From Eulemur rufifrons (lineage: Eukaryota > Chordata > Mammalia > Primates > Lemuridae): a stretch of DNA of 64,000 nucleotides. The translations under genes and the position numbers were made by a program. Where the stretch lies: the NCBI RefSeq assembly GCF_041146395.1, contig NC_091009.1, forward strand, positions 2,685,001-2,749,000, given 5' to 3'. Below the pieces are notes generated by a model that ran no database searches, was not told the DNA's origin, and saw nothing but the letters and a program-made list of their open reading frames with translations. Shown here one piece after another: positions 1 through 9,600 of this stretch. Within the stretch, counting starts at the first letter, position 1; every line of letters begins with the position of its first letter.

Positions 1-252
1 GCTCACTTGGTGTTGCCGATACTTGGTACGGGAGCGTGGAATAAAACCAGTCTTTCAAGTATCATTCCACCATCCTTTTTCCATTATTTTAAAAGGCATA
101 GCACCGTTTGCCAGTTAGCATAAGAATGAGTCACTGGAGGGGACGTTTTTGTGTGGGGTCGTGTGGTGTGTGTGGGGGGGCAAGCCCTCTGTCAGTCCAG
201 TGGTTTGTTTTTATTATGCCCAGAGAGGAGAAGTGGGCATGTGTGTGGCAGG

Positions 253-307
253 TGAAAAGTGCGGATCCTGTTTCAGACTTAGACTGAAACAGGATCCGCA
301 CTTTTCA
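253..307. repeat. Perfect 24-bp inverted repeat in the satellite monomer
   Basis: The arms at 253-276 and 284-307 are exact reverse complements, separated by a 7-base spacer. The arms contain GGATCC, itself palindromic. The structure can form a cruciform in DNA or a hairpin in RNA. Related, partly decayed versions occur at the same place in the other diverged monomers. Confidence 0.9.
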
Positions 308-319
308 GCCCGTTCCTTT

Positions 320-337
320 AAGACTCCTTTGATTCAT
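320..337 (+). repeat. Target-site duplication, left copy (L1)
   Basis: The 18 bases AAGACTCCTTTGATTCAT match AAGAATCGTTTGATTCAT at 6644-6661 with two differences. They flank the L1 and belong to the satellite monomer. The length and the TTT/AAGA junction fit target-primed reverse transcription by the L1 endonuclease. Confidence 0.85.
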
Positions 338-1399
338 TCTCAATGATGCTGGAATGGTGGTGACCTCCTGGATTCGTGCTCCTGGAGTGGAAGGCATGGG
401 TCTCCCACTGCCCACAACCCTAGAGGTTCACTTCCCCACAAGAACGGTGGTGTGAATCCATGGAGAATCAGCGTGGGACAGAGAGAGAGAGCAAGAAAAG
501 ACTGAGGTGATTAGGGAAATAAATCACCAAAATCTGGAGAGTGCGGGATGGCCAATAGAGAAGGGAGCACGGGACAGCTGTACCCACCTCACCAGAGAGT
601 GGGGTGGGTTCAGCCCCACAGGAAAGCATCTTGTTCCCCCTCTGACCTCCACACCCACTCAATTGAGGATCTGCCTGAAGTCGGTGCAGAATCGCCACGG
701 GAGATGTGGGGCTCTGCAGAGAGGAGACATTGGCAGGAGGCATTTTGGACCCTGGAGTGCTGTGCGCAGCTGACGCACCTAGCAACTGTCTCCTATACGC
801 GGGCGGTGGGGCTGCTTTGGTCCCGGCTCTAGCAGATGCCAAACTGCCTCGTATAGGTGGGCGGCTGGATTCTCCCGGTCCCCGGCTCCTCTGGCCTCTG
901 CCAGTCCCTGAGCATTCAACCCCAGTGACAGTGATCTGCAGACGGGCGGCCGCCATTGTCGGGGTCCACAGCCTAAACGCTGAGGAGCGATTGGGTACCG
1001 GGTGGCTCCCTGGGCGGCTCCCTTCCCTAGTCCACGGACCCTGACTAGGAGCTCCACCTTTGTGTGAACACTGAGTGGTTCCCCAGTCACGAGAGAGTAG
1101 AGCGTGGACCTTGCAGACATTGGGGTGGGGCAGACCATCGCCCGCGGGAACTGCAGTGGCTGGGGCGTTGGGCGAATGAGGGCACCGCTCCACTCTCCCT
1201 ATCCACTGTCTTTCTCACAGAGAGAGACAGAAGCCACCTCGGGAGAGGAAGAGGGGCAGCCCCCCCAGCGGAGCTAGCAAAATCCTGAACAATATGTGAA
1301 GGGCTCCCCCTAGTGACAGAGGAGGCAGCTTACCTGGCACTCACAGTGTGCCCCTATCCAGACTAAAGCTGAAAGAAGGGATCTTAAGGATTCATTCAG
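338..1399 (+). promoter_or_regulatory. L1 5' UTR with presumed internal promoter
   Basis: About 1.06 kb of GC-rich sequence lies between the left target-site duplication and the ORF1 ATG. In the L1 family this region carries an internal Pol II promoter and often an antisense promoter; that role is family knowledge and not something visible here. A stop-free stretch of 241 codons lies on the minus strand at 468-1193, discussed in the findings. No gene is called. Confidence 0.75.
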
Positions 1400-2404
1400 A
1401 TGGGAAGGGCTCAGCGAAGGAACTCTAGGAGTATAAAGAATCAAGCTGAAACCATGCCCTCAAAGAGGATTACTAGTTCTCCACCAATTAACACAGAGCA
1501 GATTCCAAATAGCAACATGTCACAGGAAGAATTTCAAACATGGATCATAAATACGCTGAACATTATGCAAGAAAAAATGGATAATCAACACAAAGAAACC
1601 ACAAAAAAGATCCAGGACTTGGAAGAAAAATTCACCAAAGAAATTGAAATACTGAAGAAAAATCAAACTGAACTCCTGGAAATGAAAAATTTATTCAAGG
1701 AGCTACAAAACACAGTGGAAAGTCTCAAGAGCAGGGTAGATCAAACAGAAGAAAGAATCTCAGAGATCGAAGATAACACTTTCCAATTAAATAAGGCAGT
1801 CACAGAGTTAAAACAAAGAAACATGAGAAATAATCATAGTCTACAAGAAATGTGGGATTATGTGAAGAAGCCTAATGTGAGAGTTATCGGCATTCCTGAG
1901 GGTGAAGAAGACAATAAGCAAGGGTTGAATAAAGTATCTGAAGATATAATTGAGGAAAATTTCCCAGGCCTTGCCAAATCTCTAGATACACAGGTTCAAG
2001 AAGCTCAAAGAACCTCTGAGAGATTCATACCAAATAGGAAGACACCACGTCATGTAGTTATCAGACTGACCAAAATATCCACTAACGAGGCCCTTCTTCA
2101 ATCTGTAAGGAGAAAGAAACAAGTAACATACAAAGGAAAGCCCATCCGAATCACGCCAGATTTCTCAACTGAAACCTTACAAGCAAGAAGAGATTGGAGC
2201 CCCATTCTCACTCTTCTGAAACAGAATAATGCCCAGCCTAGAATCCTGTACCCAGATAAGCTCAGTTTTATATATGAAGGTGAAATTAAGACATTCTCAG
2301 ATAAACAAAAACTCAGAGAATTCACCAAGACAAGAGCAGCTTTCCAAGAAGTATTCAAAACAGAGTTACACGTGGTCCAGCACAAGAAGGACCCTCGAAT
2401 GTAA
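1400..2404 (+). CDS. L1 ORF1 protein (RNA-binding chaperone), intact
   Basis: This encodes a 334-residue protein of normal length for L1 ORF1p, the trimeric nucleic-acid chaperone that coats L1 RNA in the cytoplasmic ribonucleoprotein. A polar, basic N terminus is followed by a coiled-coil region, about residues 45-140, rich in E, K, L and Q heptads. The RRM domain starts near residue 158 with the family motif NVRVIGIPEGEE. The C-terminal domain covers about residues 240-325. The start at 1400 was chosen because it opens the family-like N terminus; an in-frame Met also occurs at residue 19. The frame has no stop or shift, which contrasts with ORF2 just downstream. Transcription would come from the L1 5' UTR. 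Expression is unknown, and position in heterochromatin makes silencing likely. Confidence 0.9.
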   Translation: MGRAQRRNSRSIKNQAETMPSKRITSSPPINTEQIPNSNMSQEEFQTWIINTLNIMQEKMDNQHKETTKKIQDLEEKFTKEIEILKKNQTELLEMKNLFKELQNTVESLKSRVDQTEERISEIEDNTFQLNKAVTELKQRNMRNNHSLQEMWDYVKKPNVRVIGIPEGEEDNKQGLNKVSEDIIEENFPGLAKSLDTQVQEAQRTSERFIPNRKTPRHVVIRLTKISTNEALLQSVRRKKQVTYKGKPIRITPDFSTETLQARRDWSPILTLLKQNNAQPRILYPDKLSFIYEGEIKTFSDKQKLREFTKTRAAFQEVFKTELHVVQHKKDPRM

Positions 2405-2443
2405 CACTAATCAAGAGATAAATATGAAAACACAGTTATCATA

Positions 2444-5400
2444 ATGGCTCAAGAGAGAAAACAGATCAATGAAATTCAACCCAACATGAGGAACAGCAAT
2501 CTGTCTCGCTTATCAGTTCTCTCATTAAATGTGAATGGATTGAATTCCCCACTCAAGAGACATGGACTGGCCCAATGGATAAAAAAGATATAAGCCAAGT
2601 ATCTGCTGTCTTCAGGAAACTCATCTAACCTGCAAGGATGCATTTAGACTGAAAATAAAAGGGTGGAAATCAATATTCCAAGCAAATGGAACCCAAAAGA
2701 AAGCTGGCGTGGCAGTTCTAATCTCCGATAACGTAGTTTTTAAATCAACAAAAGTAAAGAAAGACAAAGATGGTTACTATATACTGGTGAAGGGTACAAT
2801 TCAACAAGAAGACATAACTATACTTAACATATATGCACCCGATCTAGGTGCACCCAGATTCATAAAGCAAACCCTACTTGATCTGAACCAAATGATAGAT
2901 AACAACACTTTAGTAGCCAGAGATTTTAACACGCCACTGACAGTTCAAGACAGATCCTCCAAACAAAAAATAAACAAAGAAATATTGGACGTAAATAGAA
3001 TGCTAGAACAAATGGGCCTGACTGACATCTACAGGACATTCTACCCAAATACCACTGAATATAAGTTCTTCTCATCAGCTCATGGGACATTCTCCAAGAT
3101 TGACCATATCTTAGGACATAAAGAATGTCTTAAAAAATTTAAAAATATAGAAATAATACCATGCAGCTTCTCGGATCACAGTGGAATAAAAGTAACAATG
3201 AACCCTAACAGAAATCCTCATTTCTACTCAAAGTCATGGAAGCTAAATAACCTTCTCCTGAACAATCATTTTATAAATGAAGAAATCAAGTCAGAAATCA
3301 AAAGATTCTTTGAATTAAACGACAAAGGAGATACAACTTATCAAAATCTGTGGGACACAGCTAAAGCAGTCCTGAGAGGAAAATTTATTTCCATAAATGC
3401 CTATACCAAAAAGACAGAAGACTTACAAATAGACAATCTAATGAATAGACTCAAAGAGCTGGAGAAGAAAGAAGAGACCAAACCCAAACCCAGCAGAAGG
3501 AAATTATTAAGATTAAATCAGAACTAAATGAAAAGGACCATAAGGGAGCATAAGGGAGATTAAACCAAACCATAACGGAGATTAATAAAACCAAAAGTTG
3601 GTTCTTTGAAAAAATAAACAAAATTGACACACTTCTGGCTAAACTAACCAAGAGCAGAAAAGAAAAATCTCTTATAACCTCGATCAGGAACACGAAAGGA
3701 GTAATCACGACTGATGCCACAGAGATACATGATATCATCTATGAATTCTACAAAAATCTTTATGCACACAAATTAGAAAACCTGGAGGAAATGGACAAAT
3801 TCTTATAAACACACAGCCTTCCCAGGCTCAACCAGGAAGAAATAGAATTCCTGAATAGACCGATATCTAGATCTGAAATTGAAACAGCAATAAAAAACCT
3901 TCCCAAAAAGAAAAGCCCTGGACCAGATGGGTTCACACCTGAATTCTACCATACCTACAAAGAAGAACTGGTGCCCATCGTACATAAACTATTCTCCAAT
4001 ATAGAGAAGGATGGGATTCTCCCCAACACTTTTTACCAAGCCAACATAATCCTGATACCAAATCCAGGAAAGGATGCAACTAAAACAGAGAACTATAGAC
4101 CAATTTCTCTTATGAATATAGATGCAAAAATTCTCAATAAAATTCTAACAAATCGAATCCAAGTGCTTATCAAAAAAATAATCCATCACGACCAAGTGGG
4201 CTTCATCCCAGAGATGCAGGGATGGTTTGACATATGGGAATGTAATTCATCACATAAATAGAAGCAAAAATAAAGATCAGATGATCCTCTCAATAGATGC
4301 AGAGAAAGCATTTGACAAAATTCAACACCCTTTTATGATAAGAACACTTAACAAAATAGGCATAGATGGGGCCTATATAAAAATGATACAAGCCATATAC
4401 GACAAACCCTCAGCCAACATCATACTGAATGGGGAAAAACTGAAAGCATTCCCACTTCAAACTGGAACCAGACAAGGCTTACCACTGTCCCCATTACTTT
4501 TCTACATAGTATTGGAAGTCCTTGCAAGAGCTATCAGGCAAGAGAGCAGAATCAAGGGAGTTGAAATAGGGACAGAAGAGATCAAACTCTCACTCTTTGC
4601 TGATGATATGATGTTATATCTATAAAACCCCAAGGTTTCAACCAAGAGACTCCTGGAATTGATCAATGAATTCAGTAAAGTCTCAGGATACAAAATCAAT
4701 ACACACAAATCAGAGGCATTCATATATGCCAATAACAGTCAAATGGAAAACCAAATTAAGGACTCAATACCCTTCAAAATAGCAACAAAGAAAATAAAAT
4801 ACCTAGGAATTTATTTAACTAAGGAGGTAAAGGACCTCTATAGGGAGAACTATGAAACACTGAGGAAGGAAATTGCAGAACATGTAAATAGGTGGAAAAC
4901 CATACCATGCTCATGGATCGGTAGAATCAACATTGTTAAAATGTCTATACTGCCCAAAGTTATCTACAGATTCAATGCAATCCTTATTAAATTACCAACA
5001 TCTTTTTTCACAGACATAGGAAAAATAATTTTACGCTTTGTATGGAACCAGGGAAGACCCCGTTTAGCAAAAGCAATCTTAAACAACAAAAACAAAATGG
5101 GAAGTATTAATTTGCCAGACTTCAAACTATACTACAAGGCTGTGGTTCTTAAAACAGCCTGGTACTGGCACAAGTGCAGGGACACAGACCAGTGGAACAG
5201 AACAGAAAATCCCAATATAAAACCATCCTCATATAGCCATCTAATCTTTGACAAAGCAGACAAAAACATACTCTGGGGAAAAGATTCCTTATTTAATAAA
5301 TGGTGCTGGGAAAACTGGATATCCACATGTAGAAGACTAAAACAGGACACATAACTCTCACCCCTCACAAAAATCAAATCACAGTGGTTAACAGACTTAA

Positions 5401-6332
5401 ACCTAAGGTCAGAAACTATTAGAATTCTAGAAGAAAATGTAGGAAAGACTCTTACAGACATTGGCCTAGGCAAAGAATTTATGAAGAAGACCCCTAAAGC
5501 AATCACAGCAACAACAAAAATAAATAAATGGGACCTGATCAAATTAAAAAGCTTCTGCACAGCCAAAGAAACAGTCACGAGAGTAAATGGACAACCTACA
5601 GAATGGGAAAAAATTTTCGCATACTACACATCAGATAAAGGACTGATAACAAGAATCTATTTAGAACTCAGGAAAATCAGTAAGAAAAAATCAAACAACC
5701 CTATCAAAAAGTGGGCAAAGGACATAAATAGAAATTTTTCAAAAGAAGATATAAAAATGGCTAACAAACATATGAAAAAGTGTTCAACATCTCTAATCAT
5801 CAGGGAAATGCAAATCAAAACCACAATGAGATATCACTTAACTCCAGTGGGAATGGCCTTTATCAAAAAGTCCCAAAACTATACATGTTGGTGTGGGTGT
5901 GGGGAGATAGGTACATTCATACACTGCTGGTGGGACTGTAAACTAGTGCAGCCCCTGTGGAAAGCAATGTGGAGATACCTTAAACAGATTCAAGTAGACC
6001 TACCATTCGATCCAGCAATTCCATTATTGGACATCTACCCAGAAGAACAAAAGTCATTCTATAAAAAAGACACCTGCACCTGAATGATTATAGCAGCACA
6101 ATTCACAATCACAAAGATGTGGAAACAACCCAAATGCCCATCAATTCATGAATGGATTAGCAAAATGTGGTATATGTATACCATGGAATATTACTCAGCT
6201 ATTAGAAATAATGGCGATATGGCATCTCTTTGGTTCTCCTGGAGAGAGCTGGATCCCATTCTATTAAGTGAAGTATCCCAAGAATGGAAAAATAAGCACC
6301 ACATGTACTCACCAGCAAATTGGTTTCCCTGA
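2444..6332 (+). pseudogene. L1 ORF2 (endonuclease / reverse transcriptase), disrupted
   Basis: In intact L1s ORF2p nicks DNA and reverse-transcribes L1 RNA at the nick. Here the reading frame is broken. A frameshift lies in an A-run near 2582-2590. A second shift near 3490-3530 sits beside a short duplication of CATAAGGGAG. A stop is at 3806-3808, a further shift near 4205-4235, and stops are at 4623-4625, 5352-5354 and 6081-6083. The endonuclease domain (about 2490-3200) retains the QETHL and SDH motifs, but the usual GDFN reads RDFN. The reverse transcriptase (about 3880-4640) keeps the YRPIS, motif A (SIDAEKAFD), TRQGLPLSP and FADD motifs. The Cys-rich C-terminal region is near 5880-5950 ([13 protein letters not shown]). 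The start at 2444 is the first in-frame ATG, with another at 2486. The copy is dead for autonomous retrotransposition. Confidence 0.92.
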
Positions 6333-6643
6333 GTGCACATTTGGGAACAACACCAATTGGGTATCGGACAGAGGTTGGGGCCGGGTGGAAGGGATGGGTG
6401 TATACCTACTTGATGAATGTGATGTGCACTGCCTGGGGAATGGACACCCTTCAAGTTCTAACTGGGGGGGATGGGGTGGGGGAGAGGAGGGGTGCACACC
6501 TACATGATGAATGTGATGTGCACTGACTAGGGAATGGACAAAATTGAAGCTCAGAATCGGGGGAAAGGGGAGGCATGGGGAATGTATATAGCCTGATCTT
6601 TTGTACCCCCATAATGAGCTAACAAACAAACAAACAAACAAAA
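6333..6643 (+). other. L1 3' UTR and AAAC-type tail
   Basis: The 3' UTR contains two diverged tandem copies of a block of about 90 bp; GATGAATGTGATGTGCACTG occurs near 6413 and again near 6507. A G-rich tract with four or more G-runs lies at 6464-6492. The tail, (AAAC)n followed by A's, runs from 6621 to 6643. G-rich polypurine tracts are a known L1 3' UTR feature. Confidence 0.85.
6464..6492 (+). other. G-run tract, potential G-quadruplex
   Basis: Runs of seven, four, five and four G's are separated by short A/T/GA spacers. This satisfies the usual pattern for an intramolecular quadruplex. It lies in the L1 3' UTR, where such tracts are typical. Confidence 0.7.
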
Positions 6644-6661
6644 AAGAATCGTTTGATTCAT
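6644..6661 (+). repeat. Target-site duplication, right copy (L1)
   Basis: AAGAATCGTTTGATTCAT follows the L1 tail directly and matches 320-337 with two differences. The satellite monomer continues after it. Confidence 0.85.
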
Positions 6662-9600
6662 CAGCTGGGAATACACCATGGTTCTTTAAAGACCTCTATG
6701 CGTGGGCCCAGGTAACTGGCTAGTTCCAAGAAGTATGCCACAGAGCTTTTGAAATAACCACTACGTTGAGAATTATTTGCTAGTTTTTGCACCACCTTTC
6801 ACCATAATTGTGATAAGGTTCGTCCGTGCCTCCTTCAACCCAAGATGGCTGGGGCGGACAAAACTATGCTGAGGCCTAGTTCACTTGGTGTTGCCGATAG
6901 TTGGTACTGGAGCCTGGCAAGAAGCCATGCTATTAAGAGTCATTCCACCATCCTTTCTCCATCATTTTAAAAGGCAGAACACCTTTTTCCAGTTATCATA
7001 AGAATGAGTTGCTGGAGGGGACGTTTTTGAGTGGGGTCGGGTGGTGCGTTGAGGGGAAGGCTCTCTGTCTGTCTGGTGGTTTGTCTTTATTATGCCCAAA
7101 GAGGAGAGGTGGGCATGTGTGTGGCAGGTGAAAAGTACGGATCCTGTTTCAGTCTTAGACTGAAACAGGATCCGCACTTTTCAGCCAGTTCCTTTACGAA
7201 TCCTTTGATTCATCAGCTGGGAATCCACCATGGCTGTCGAGACCCCTCTATGTGTGGGCCCAGGTAACTGGCTAGTTCCAAGATGTATGCCGTAGAGCTT
7301 TTGAAATAACCACTACGTTGAGAATTGTTTGCCAGTTTTTGCAGCACCTTTGACCATAATTGTGATAAGGTTCATCTGTGCCTCCTTAAACCCAAGCAGG
7401 CTGCCACGGACAAAACTATGCTGAGGCCTAGCTCCCTTGGTGTACCGATACATTTTACTGGAGCCTGGCAAGAAGCCATTTTTTTTAAGTACAATTCCAC
7501 CGTCTTTTCTCCATTATTTTAAAAGGCAGTGCACCTTTAGCCAGTTAGCATAAAGATGAGTCACTGGAGCGGCTTTTTGTGTGGGGTTGGGTGTGTGTGG
7601 GAGGGCAGGCCCTCTGTCAGTCCGGTGGTTTGTTTTTATTATTCCCAGAGAGGAGAAGCGGGCATGTATGTGGCAGGTGAAAACTTTGGATCCTGTTTCA
7701 GTCTGAAACAGTATCTCCGCTTTTGAGCCTGTTCCTTTTGGAATCCTTTAATTCATCAGTTGGGAATCCACCATGGTTCTCTAGACCTCCCTGAGCGTGG
7801 GCCCAGGTAACTGGCTAGTTCCAAGAAGTATGCCGCAGAGCTTTGGAAATAACCACTACATTGAGTATTATTTGCCAGTTTTTGCAGCAACTTTCACAAT
7901 GATTGTGAAAAGGTTAGGCAGTGCATCCTGAAACCCAAGCTGGCTTCCACAGAAAAAACTACGGTTAGGCCAATCTCCCTTGGAGTTGCCGATAATTGGT
8001 ACTGGTCCGTGGCAAGAAGCCATTCCTTTAAGTATCATTCCACCTTCCTTTCACAACTATTTTAAAAGGCAGAGCACCTATTGCCATTTAGCTTAAGGAT
8101 GAGTCGCTGGAGGAAACGTTTTTGTGTGGAGTGGGAGAGGCAGAGCCAGGCCCTCTGTCAGTCCAGTGGTTTGTTTTTATTATCCCCGGAGAGGAGGAGT
8201 GGACATGTGTGTGGCAAGTGAAAAGTGTGGATCCTGTTTCAGTCTTAGACTGATACAGGATCGGCACTTTTCATCCTGTTCCTTTAAGAATCCTTTGCTT
8301 CATCAGCTGGGAATCCACCATAGTTCTCTACACCCCACTATGTGTGGGCCCACTTAACAGGCTAGTTCAAAGAAGTATGCCACAGAGCATTTGAAATAAC
8401 CACTACCATGGAAATTATTTGCCAGCTTTTCCAGCACTTTTACCATAATTTTGATAAGGTTCATTTGTGCTTCCTTAAACCCTAGATGGCTTCCATGGAC
8501 AAACCTATACTGAGGGTTCTCTCGCTTGGTGTTGCCAATACTTGGTACGGGAGTCTGACAAGAATCCAGTCTTTTAATTATCATTGCACCATCCTTTCTC
8601 CCTTATATTAAAAGGTGAGCAACTTTCGGCAGTTAGCATAAGGATGAGTCAACGGAGGGGATGTTTTTGGGTGGGATCGGGGTGGTTTGGGGGACAGTCC
8701 CTCTGTCAGTCTGGTTGTTTGTGTTTATTATGCCCAGACAGGGAAGTGGATATATTTGTGGCAGGTGAAATGTGCGGATCCTGTTTCAGTTAGACTGAAA
8801 CAGTATCCGCACTTTTCAGCTGGTTCCATTAAAAATCCTTTGATTCATCAGCTGGGAATCCACCATGGTTCCTTAGAACCCTCCATGCATGGGCCCATGA
8901 ACTGGCCTGTACCAAGATGTATGCTGCACAGCTTTTGAGATAAACACTACGTGTAGAATTATTTGCCAGTTTCTGCAGCACATATCACCATAATTGTGAT
9001 AAGGATCGTCTGTGCCTCCTTAAACACAAGATGGCTGCCACGGAGAAAACTATGCTGAGGCCTAGGTCACTTGGATTTCACGACACTTGTTACTGGAGGC
9101 TGGAAGGAGGCCATTCTTTTAAGTATCATTCCACCATACTTTCCCCATTATTTTAAAATGCACGGAAACCTTTGCAAGTTAGCATAATAATTAGTAGCTG
9201 GAGGGGACATTTTTATTTGTGGGGTCGGTGTGGGTGGGGGGCGCAGGCCCTCTGTCAGTTCGCTGGATTGTTTTTATTTTCCCCAGACCGGAGAAGTGGG
9301 CATGTGTGTGGCAGGTGAAAAGTTCGGATCCCGTTTCTGTCTTAGACTGAAACAGAAACCGCACTTTTCACCCCGTTCCATTAAGAATCCCTTGCTTCAT
9401 CAGCTGGGAATCCACCATGGGCCTCTAGACTGCTCTATGCGTGGGCCCAGTTAACTGGCTAGTTCAAAGAATTATGCCGCAGAGCTTTTCAAGTAACCAC
9501 TACCATGAGAATTACTTGACCGCTTTTGCAGCACCTTTCACCATAATTGTGATAAGGTTCATCTGTGCCTCCTTAAACCCAAGATGGCTGCCAGGGACAA

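Larger units (their letters stand above)
1..337 (+). repeat. Satellite monomer fragment, left of the L1
   Basis: This is a partial copy of the roughly 548-bp satellite that resumes at 6662. It carries the landmarks of the diverged monomers in order: the GTTGCCGATACTTGGTA block, the GAGTCACTGGAGGGG block near 130, the TTTTTATTATGCCCAGAG block near 211 and the long inverted repeat at 253-307. It stops at the L1 insertion point and the same monomer continues at 6662 with CAGCTGGGAAT. Short open frames here are by-products of the repeat and have no coding support. Confidence 0.9.
338..6643 (+). mobile_element. L1: Near full-length LINE-1 retrotransposon
   Basis: This 6.3-kb non-LTR retrotransposon inserted on the plus strand into a satellite monomer. 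It has, in order, a GC-rich 5' UTR (338-1399), an intact ORF1 (1400-2404), a short spacer, a broken ORF2 (2444-6332), a 3' UTR with a G-rich tract, and an AAAC-type tail ending at 6643. It is bounded by an 18-bp imperfect target-site duplication. ORF1p-like coiled-coil/RRM sequence and ORF2p endonuclease, FADD reverse transcriptase and Cys-rich C-terminal sequence identify the L1 family. Frameshifts and stops in ORF2 make the copy incapable of autonomous movement. The exact subfamily is not assigned; the host context suggests a strepsirrhine L1. Confidence 0.95.

Noticed and set aside
2098..2385. Minus-strand open frames over L1 ORF1 and ORF2
   Set aside because: They are antisense shadows of the recognised L1 frames.
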